In this document: positions 57,580 to 64,000 of the stretch, one piece after another
How positions within the stretch are numbered: the stretch's first letter is position 1
Layout of the letters: each line of letters begins with the position of its first letter
Assembly: GCA_024336345.1 (NCBI GenBank)
Contig: JANFOG010000009.1
Coordinates: 124,001 to 188,000 of the forward strand
Direction: 5' to 3'
Length of the DNA stretch: 64,000 bases
From: Mariannaea sp. PMI_226
Taxonomy: Eukaryota > Ascomycota > Sordariomycetes > Hypocreales > Nectriaceae
The notes under the pieces: model-generated
Seen by the model: the letters and a program-made list of their open reading frames with translations, nothing else
The model's database searches: none
What the model was told of the DNA's origin: nothing
Translations under genes and position numbers: made by a program

Positions 57580-58510
57580 TGTGGTGATGGGAGACTGATT
57601 GTATGGAGAGGTGATGATTCAGAAACGAAGGAATGGGAGGTGGAGTTGTCGATATATATATTGGTGAGTCAATGAGGAATATGCTCTGTCGATCCAACGG
57701 TTCATTTCCCCGCGATTCCCTTTTCAGGAAACTCACCTGATGGATGGGAATACGGAAAACAAGGCTCAACCACCCAGCAAACGGGGAATTATTCGGACCT
57801 CACGAGCGTAGACAACAGCAAGGAAAACCCAATAAATGAGGTGGACGGGCCACCGATGAACGAAAACTCGGGGGTGGTTTGCCGGGCCCCAGTCTGATCA
57901 GCCTATCCTCTTCTGGCCAAGTTCCCTGACCTTGCTGTTGGGGAACCCTCTTTCTCAGGCAACCTGGTCGTGAGGGGATTTTAACCGCCAATTGACTTTT
58001 GCCTCATGATTGACTAGCCCTCGTACGGTACTTGGGAGCCTTGAGAGTCCCCATGGGGGGGGGTGATAGACATGGAGGAGGGCCCTCCCTCGATGGGACA
58101 CTCGGGACTCTACTCTCAGCTTTCCGGGGAAGTGTGGGAAGTGTGGGGTAAGTACGGACTCCAACTTGGCCACTTGTTGAAGTCCGAGTATTACCCCTTT
58201 CGGTCAAGTGGGAGGGGGTTCCGGCAGATTTTGGAGCGGGGGGTTGGAGACATACACGAGAGCCTCTCACACCCGCCGGAGCATTATTCGGGCTTTCAGG
58301 CCAAGGGGACTTCGGCGAAAAGCGGTAGATAGCCACGCTGAACCACCTCACGGAGGCTGGTTTGTGGCCCGGTGAAATAGCACCTTTCATGAACTGACCG
58401 GGAGGCATGGTATAAAACGTGCCAAAACTCACTTCCGCATCTATCCTCTATTAGCACCATACGCAGAATTGCTCTCCCCCTTTCGTTATTCCCGAACCTC
58501 TCACCTTATC
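57580..58510. promoter_or_regulatory. 931-bp bidirectional promoter, sugar permease / GH36
   Basis: It drives the permease leftwards and the alpha-galactosidase rightwards. TATA candidates: TATATATA at 57653-57662 (for the permease) and TATAAAA at 58411-58417 (for GH36, 94 bp before its ATG). Matches to the Cre1/CreA site SYGGRG occur at 57708-57713 (reverse), 58143-58148 and 58236-58241, suggesting glucose repression. Several CGG triplets (for example 58221-58240, 58265-58290 and 58312-58325) could serve the linked Zn2Cys6 regulator; none forms a textbook palindrome. Confidence 0.6.
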
Positions 58511-60919
58511 ATGACTAGAAACCATGTGGATTCGATTCCGACGGCGGGTTCACATACAAAACTGAAGCGTGAGTTATTGGCCCTCTGCTCCCATCTCCCC
58601 TCTTCCCCTCCATACCCATGCCCTGGTCTTTGTACGCCTTAGCTTCTAGCAACTGACAATTTTGCTTTTCTACAGCGATTGCGGTTGGTGAAAACAACTC
58701 CTTTGCTCTCAATGGAGTGAACGTCTCGTACCGCTTCCATGTTGACCCAGCTACTGGCGACCTCATCTCAGACCATTTCGGTGGTCTTGTGACAGAGGAT
58801 CCCCTGGCACAAATCAAGTCAAATGGCGGCGGTTGGTCGACTCACGAGCATCTGCGGCGCGAGTTCCCTGATCTTGGCCGAGGAGATTTTCGCTCCCCGG
58901 CAGTCCGAATTAGGCAGCTCGGCGAGCATGCAGTAAGCCGTTTCGAATATCAATCCTACACCATCACAGATGGCAAGCCGGCTCTGTCTGGCCTGCCATC
59001 GACTTTTGGCAAGGACGACGAGGTTGCGACGCTCATTATTCACCTGCATGATAAACGCAGCTCAGTTCGAGCAGATGTGTCCTACTCCATCTTTCCCAAG
59101 CACGATGCGATTGCTCGCAGCGTCACCTTGACGAATGATAGCGACAAAACTGTCAACGTCGAGAAGCTAGCCAGCTTCAGCGTCGATTTGCCGGCTGAGG
59201 AGTATGAGATGCTCCAGCTTAGAGGAGAATGGTTCCGAGAATGCACTAGAGATCGCCGTAAAATTGAATATGGAACGCAAGGGTACGTAGATAAATCTAT
59301 GCTAGGAGCACGGCTGCTCCCGGTCGGCTCTTTGTCTCTCTTTTATGGTTCTTATCACTAACTCTCCCAATCACAGTTTCGGAAGCTCTACTGGCTTTTC
59401 TTCTCACCACCACAACCCATTCCTCTCTGTGGTGTCTCCAACCACAACAGAGTCCCATGGCGATGCTTGGGGCTTTTCGCTAGTTTATACTGGCTCCTTC
59501 AGCATGGAGGTCGAGAAGAGCCCTCAGGGCCTGACCCGTGTGCTTGCCGGCATCCATCCAAACCACCTCTCATGGCCTCTTGGCCCCGGAGAGTCCTTCA
59601 CTTCTCCCGAGTGTATCTCTATCTTCTCGGAGTCTGGAATTGGAGGCATGTCGAGAAAATTCCACCGCCTGTACCGCCAGAACTTGATTCGAAGCAAGTT
59701 TGTCAACGAGACTAGACCTATCCTTCTCAACAGCTGGGAGGGACTCTACTTTGATTTCGAAGAGAACACCATTTACAAGCTTGCGCAAGAGGCCGCAGAC
59801 TTGGGTGTGGAACTCTTCGTATTAGATGACGGCTGGTTTGGCGGTCCCAAATATCCCCGTATCAACGATCATGCCGGTCTTGGTGACTGGCATGTCAATT
59901 CTGATCGATTCCCCAACGGATTGGACTCACTAGCGGAAAGGATCAAGAAGCTTGAAGCTGCAAGATCAAAGAAGAACCTGCAGTTTGGTCTCTGGTTTGA
60001 GCCGGAGATGGTGAACCCCAAGTCAGAGCTATACGAGAAACACCCTGACTGGGTTATGCATGCCGCTGACTATCCTCGCACCGAGACACGCAACCAGCTC
60101 ATCCTCAACCTCGCCCTTCCCGAGGTGCAGGATTACGTCATCGCATCCGTTGCCAACATCCTGGATACAGTGCCAATCGACTACGTGAAGTGGGATCAGA
60201 ACAGAGGCATTCACGAAAGCTCTACGCCCAACCACCACCCCTATATCCTGGGTATGTACCGAGTGTTTGACGAGCTCACATCTCGCTTCCCCCACGTGCT
60301 ATGGGAGGGATGCGCATCTGGCGGTGCTCGCTTCGATCCCGGTGTCCTGCAATACTTCCCCCAGATCTGGACGTCGGATAACACCGATGCTGTGGACCGT
60401 ATCACTATTCAATTCGGCACTTCCTTGGTGTACCCTCCTTCAAGTATGGGTGCACACGTTTCGGCTGTGCCCAACGAGAACACTAGACGAATCACGCCCA
60501 TCAAGTTCCGAGCACATGTGGCTATGATGGGAGGTTCCTTTGGTCTCGAGCTTAACCCAGAAGCTATTCCAGCCGCTGACAAGGCTGAACTCCCTGCCCT
60601 TATTACCCTTGCAGAAAAGGTCAACCCAGTGGTGATACATGGAGATATGTGGCGCCTGAGCCTTCCTGAGCAATCAAATCACCCAGCCGCCCTCTTCATT
60701 TCCGAGGACGGTTCCCAGCTCGTCCTATTTGTCTTCCAAATTCGAGCACTGTCGGTTCACAACTTCCCCACCATCCGCCTTCAGGGACTGGACCCGGCAG
60801 CAAACTACAAGGTGGACGGAGAGGAGGTGCGGTCCGGTGCAACGCTCATGCGGGCGGGTATTCAGTACAGGTTTGAAGGTGATTACGACAGCAAAGTCGT
60901 CTGCATAGAAAAGTTGTAG
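58511..60919 (+). CDS. GH36 alpha-galactosidase, intracellular
   Basis: Releases terminal alpha-1,6-galactose from melibiose, raffinose-type sugars or galactomannan fragments (family knowledge). Exons 58511-58568, 58676-59282 and 59377-60919; introns 107 and 94 nt; 735 aa; phases close. There is no signal peptide, unlike the secreted fungal GH36 and GH27 enzymes, so it probably acts on imported sugar. N-terminal beta-supersandwich about 20-320. TIM barrel about 330-640 with [32 protein letters not shown], nucleophile Asp495 (YVKWDQNR), the [13 protein letters not shown] motif and acid/base Asp556 (TSDNTDA). C-terminal beta domain about 640-735. Length matches the roughly 730-aa tetrameric bacterial and fungal enzymes. 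Divergent sugar permease and nearby regulator make it part of a catabolic cluster. Confidence 0.97.
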
Positions 60920-61027
60920 TTTTGGGCTTGTTGCTCCACATTGTCGAACACAGAATCCTTAGAAGAAATAAAAAAGAATTTCTAGTTATTTCTTTAGTCG
61001 GTTCTTGATTTACTTGACGCTACTACT

Positions 61028-63091
61028 TCACACGGAAAGAGTATAAATACAGGAATCATCTGGTTCCCATGTCCCGAATTCTTCCATCAAGGGCCAATTG
61101 GATGCGACTACAGATTCATCAGTTGGTGTTGGCCAAGACTCTTCAACTACAACAGAGCCTTGGGGTGTGTCCAATCTTGCGGAATTGTCCAGGACGGTCG
61201 TCCAGGGGATGTCCATAAGAGAGGTCGGGGTTGTGTACCCCAGGAGCTCCTCGGAATGCTTCATGAGCTGGGGAAGAAGCTGGGACTGGGAGCCGCGAAC
61301 GGTGGAGAGAGCCTTGATAACGGCACACAGCAAGTCCTGGGGCCCAATCTCCCAGGACGAGCGTTGGTTAGAGGCTGGCAGCAGTGCGCTGTCGACCAGG
61401 CTTGTGCCCACATCAAAGAGCTTTTGTTCCTAATCGAGGAAATTCTCCAGTTAGCACAGTAGTTCGTCGAGATGAAAGGGGAAGGTAGGCGAGGCAGGCT
61501 AGGGCTCACTATGCTAATGCCGTGGCAATCCTTCGAGGTCTGCCCAACCGAGTCCAAAGCTTTCATAACCACCTTGCCAGCATCCAGAGGGATACCGACA
61601 GGCATTAGCAAGCCACGGTTGTGTGCGAAGAGAGGCTTTCTCCCAAACGCTAGGCGCCACATGGATACTCGTAGCCATTGCTGTGTAACAAGAGTATCAA
61701 ACCGCTGGCTTTCAATAATAGAATTTTCTGGCTGAAGATCACATAATTTGCTGTGAATAGTGTTGGTGAGCGCCTTGTCTCCAGATTGCTGCGATCCTTC
61801 CCTCTCGGGATGCCACTCGTACAGAGAATACGGTAGCAGGTCAAAGAGGGTAATGTGGTTTAGAAAATCATGCATCACCGTGGGGCACTCTGAATCAACG
61901 ACCTGTGGTTTTGCAATGCGATTTCGCAGCATGACAGGGCGGCGATGTTGTAGAGCAAATGTTCTGGAGACGGATAAAAAAAAAAGATCAGCATATGCTG
62001 GCTTGGACTAGATAGTAACAGAGGACCCCCGGGTGGGAGGGCGGGATCGTCACTCACCTTTCAGTGACAAATAGAAGCCAAAAGACCCGCCGCCGTACTT
62101 CACGATCGCCTGTTGACAGCCCACTATAGCCCTCCTCACTGGTGAGTTCGAGGCTCTGGGCGAGGGTTATGCTCTGGTTCAGATAAAACCAAGCACGGCG
62201 AGTGTTGTTGAGGTTGCCATAGCCAGCAAACAAAAAGAAGGACGTTAAAAGAGAGTCCAGACTGCAGTCATCGATGACGCTGTATTGGGATAGTGACATC
62301 TCAGCCATACTTAGGAGCATCTCTCCGTTAACTTGCGGCGTAGATGGAATCTCCACACTCAGGGGGTTTCCAAAACTCTCCGCTGCGTTGTCCAGCCCAA
62401 GCTGGACGCGGGTAGCAGCGCAGAGCGAGACGACAAGTGCATATCGTGATGGCGTCAATTGCTCCAGTCGAGCAGCGTCAGCGAGCATCTCATGACCATC
62501 GACCACGGGCATTATAGGAAACATGTGTCGTAGAAAGGCCTGTACGTGAGCGACCAGGCAGTTGGACAACTGCCGAGTTTGGCCCGCCGCATCGACCAGA
62601 GCGGCGGTGGCATCTGAAGAGGAAGCCGGATAGGAGAACGGGGTGATGGGGGCGAGCGGAGCATGCTCTGGAGCCTTGGTTGCGAATAAGGAAGAGGCCA
62701 GGAGCGTCGTTTGGCTCTGCACTTGATCTTTAATACGACTTATGTTCCTGCTTCTGGTCCTGCTTGTGCTTCTGCTTCTGCTTCTGCTCCTGTCACTGCC
62801 ATTGAATCCAGGCGGACTGGTTGGTGTGGTTATCTCAAGATAGTCCTTATCAATGTCGGTCAGCCCCCGTCGCAGCTGAGACAGTCGACGACCAACGCCT
62901 CTTTTGGGGCCTTTGCGCCGAATAACATGCAAATACCGGCATTGTAAAGACGACACGACGCAATGATTGCATGGAGAGCCCCGATCACATTTTATCTTGC
63001 GGCAGCGGCAATTATCGCAGGCTTGCTGGGGGTTCTGCTTTTCCTTTTGCCCGCTGCCTCTCATTGTGCTGATGGCTGACGGTAGATGCAT
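61028..63091 (-). CDS. Zn2Cys6 transcription factor, Mal63/AmyR-like, linked to GH36 cluster
   Basis: Probable regulator of the adjacent permease and alpha-galactosidase. Exons, minus: 62058-63091, 61510-61963, 61028-61429; introns 94 and 80 nt; 629 aa. Zinc cluster Cys25, 28, 35, 41, 44, 51 (C-x2-C-x6-C-x5-C-x2-C-x6-C), followed by CRYLHVIRRKGPKRGVGRR. The RKGPKR stretch right after the cluster is typical of maltose/starch activators such as Mal63 and AmyR. An Arg-Ser repeat (about residues 100-115) separates it from the fungal_trans domain, which contains FLRHMFPIMPVVDGHEML, YGNLNNTRRAWFYLNQSITLAQSLEL and RRRVFWLLFVTER. The start was set at the ATG at 63091; a second ATG nine codons on (63064) is equally possible, and the frame extends upstream only to a GTG. 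It is convergent with GH36, 108 bp between stops. Confidence 0.92.
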
Positions 63092-64000
63092 TCTCTCTCT
63101 CACTCTTTTTTTTTTCTTCTCCCTTTCTTTGGGCCTCCTGGGAACAAAAACGCTTGAGCGAGACGACGCGATGACTCCGTTGAATAATGCGGGGTACCCA
63201 GCAGTTAGACGAACTACCACGTGCCTAATACATAGTAAGACCGGGGGAGGGGACTTCCTGTGCCGGACATCGGCAAAGGGACATTACTCCTCTGCTGTGG
63301 ACGGAGCAGTGTGTAGCTTGGAGATGATCGTCGGTGGTCGCTAATACGAATGGGGTAATTCTCGGACGCGAACCCTTGTTGGAGCAGAGAGGTGAAGACT
63401 GGAGTGGTCGTGGAGAAGTGTCATTTAAGCGTGTCGGCTGTTGGCGGGGAAGACCAGAATAGCCCTATTCCCTGCGATCGACCTGACTCCGTACTCCTTG
63501 ACTATTAACTACAGTAGGGAGTAGTCTACATTTTAACTTCTGAGATGCCCAGTCTAGCTGGACGTAGTACGACGTAGGTAGTAGATGTCAGGTTGAAGCT
63601 TGGGAGTGGAGGCGACTCATCAAAGCTTGAACCAGGTAGACCCGAGTCCTTGGGCAGAGGTGGTTGTGTTGAGTATTGATTTGGGTCTAGGGTGAGGCGT
63701 TGGGACTAGTTAATTCGCCACCTGCGTCTGTCAAAAAGAAAACGCTGTTAATCGCGCCACTTCTTCAGGTTGTCAGGTTGTTATCGCAAATAATTAGTAT
63801 CATAGTTATTGTCATTTTCTTGTCTACTGTTTCTTCTCCTTAGCGTAGGGCAATGCCACCATCACTGACTCGAGTTATTTGAGTGGCGGACTGGAAGGGA
63901 GAGAGCTCATCATAAATGCCCGACTTAGCCTGGTTCCTTCATGTCACGGCACTTATTGCATGGGTAGTTTTCATTGGCCTGAGAGTTGGAACAAAGTCTC
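63092..64000. other. upstream region of the Zn2Cys6 regulator, to window end
   Basis: Promoter and leader of the regulator, with C/T-rich minus-strand tracts near its start and TACTCCGTA-type motifs near 63485-63500. No further gene is visible before the edge. Confidence 0.55.

Noticed and set aside
63092..63220. Longer N-terminus for the sugar-cluster regulator starting at 63220
   Set aside because: It would need a GTG start, and the added residues are a Lys/Arg/Glu-rich leader translation. ATG at 63091 or 63064 is preferred.
1..64000. tRNA genes, CRISPR arrays, transposons with terminal repeats, telomeric repeats
   Set aside because: Scanning for T-arm motifs near plausible acceptor stems, regularly spaced repeats, transposase-like frames and TTAGGG runs gave nothing convincing. 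A tRNAscan-SE and RepeatMasker run would be decisive.

Overview
This is nuclear DNA of a filamentous ascomycete. The evidence is short GT..AG introns (43-120 nt), two Zn2Cys6 regulators, HET and NACHT proteins, fungal-type sugar transport and glycoside hydrolase genes, and dispersed 5S rRNA genes. The gene content and the 5S sequence suggest Sordariomycetes, most likely Hypocreales; Trichoderma or a close relative is a guess from recall that one alignment would settle. I rebuilt gene models by joining frames across plausible introns and checking that exon lengths close in frame. Sixteen protein genes and two 5S genes are supported.

Left arm (1-11799): no convincing gene. It is a long desert of homopurine/homopyrimidine blocks, poly-G and poly-A runs and microsatellites. 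At 11.8-19.4 kb lie an intracellular GH3 beta-glucosidase with a PA14 insert (+), a DUF2306-type membrane protein (-) and a CENP-type kinetochore subunit resembling Fta4 (+). After a 3.5 kb empty stretch come a carotenoid-oxygenase family enzyme (+, 22.9-24.7 kb) and the mitochondrial Fe-S scaffold ISU1 (-, 26.7-27.4 kb).

Centre (29.9-40 kb, mostly minus strand): a Zn2Cys6 regulator, an FAD-dependent DAO-type oxidase, a close pair of 5S rRNA genes (+), and a 12-exon SNF2/RING helicase of the Rad5/Rad16/HLTF type. The helicase is head-to-head with a 1160-aa NLR-like protein (helical N-terminus, NACHT NTPase, C2H2-like fingers, ankyrin-like end; 40.4-44.2 kb, +). Next come a small secreted cysteine-containing protein (-) and a 721-residue HET-domain protein (+). 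Together 36.4-48.3 kb looks like an allorecognition or innate-immunity island. This is the most interesting stretch of the window.

Right arm (50-63 kb): an F-box-like protein (-), a Dal5/allantoate-type MFS transporter (-), then a compact sugar-use cluster. The cluster holds an MFS sugar permease (-), a divergent cytoplasmic GH36 alpha-galactosidase (+) and a Mal63/AmyR-like Zn2Cys6 regulator (-). The inferred logic is uptake of an alpha-galactoside by the permease, hydrolysis inside the cell by GH36, and control by the linked regulator through the 931 bp shared promoter, which carries several Cre1/CreA-type sites.
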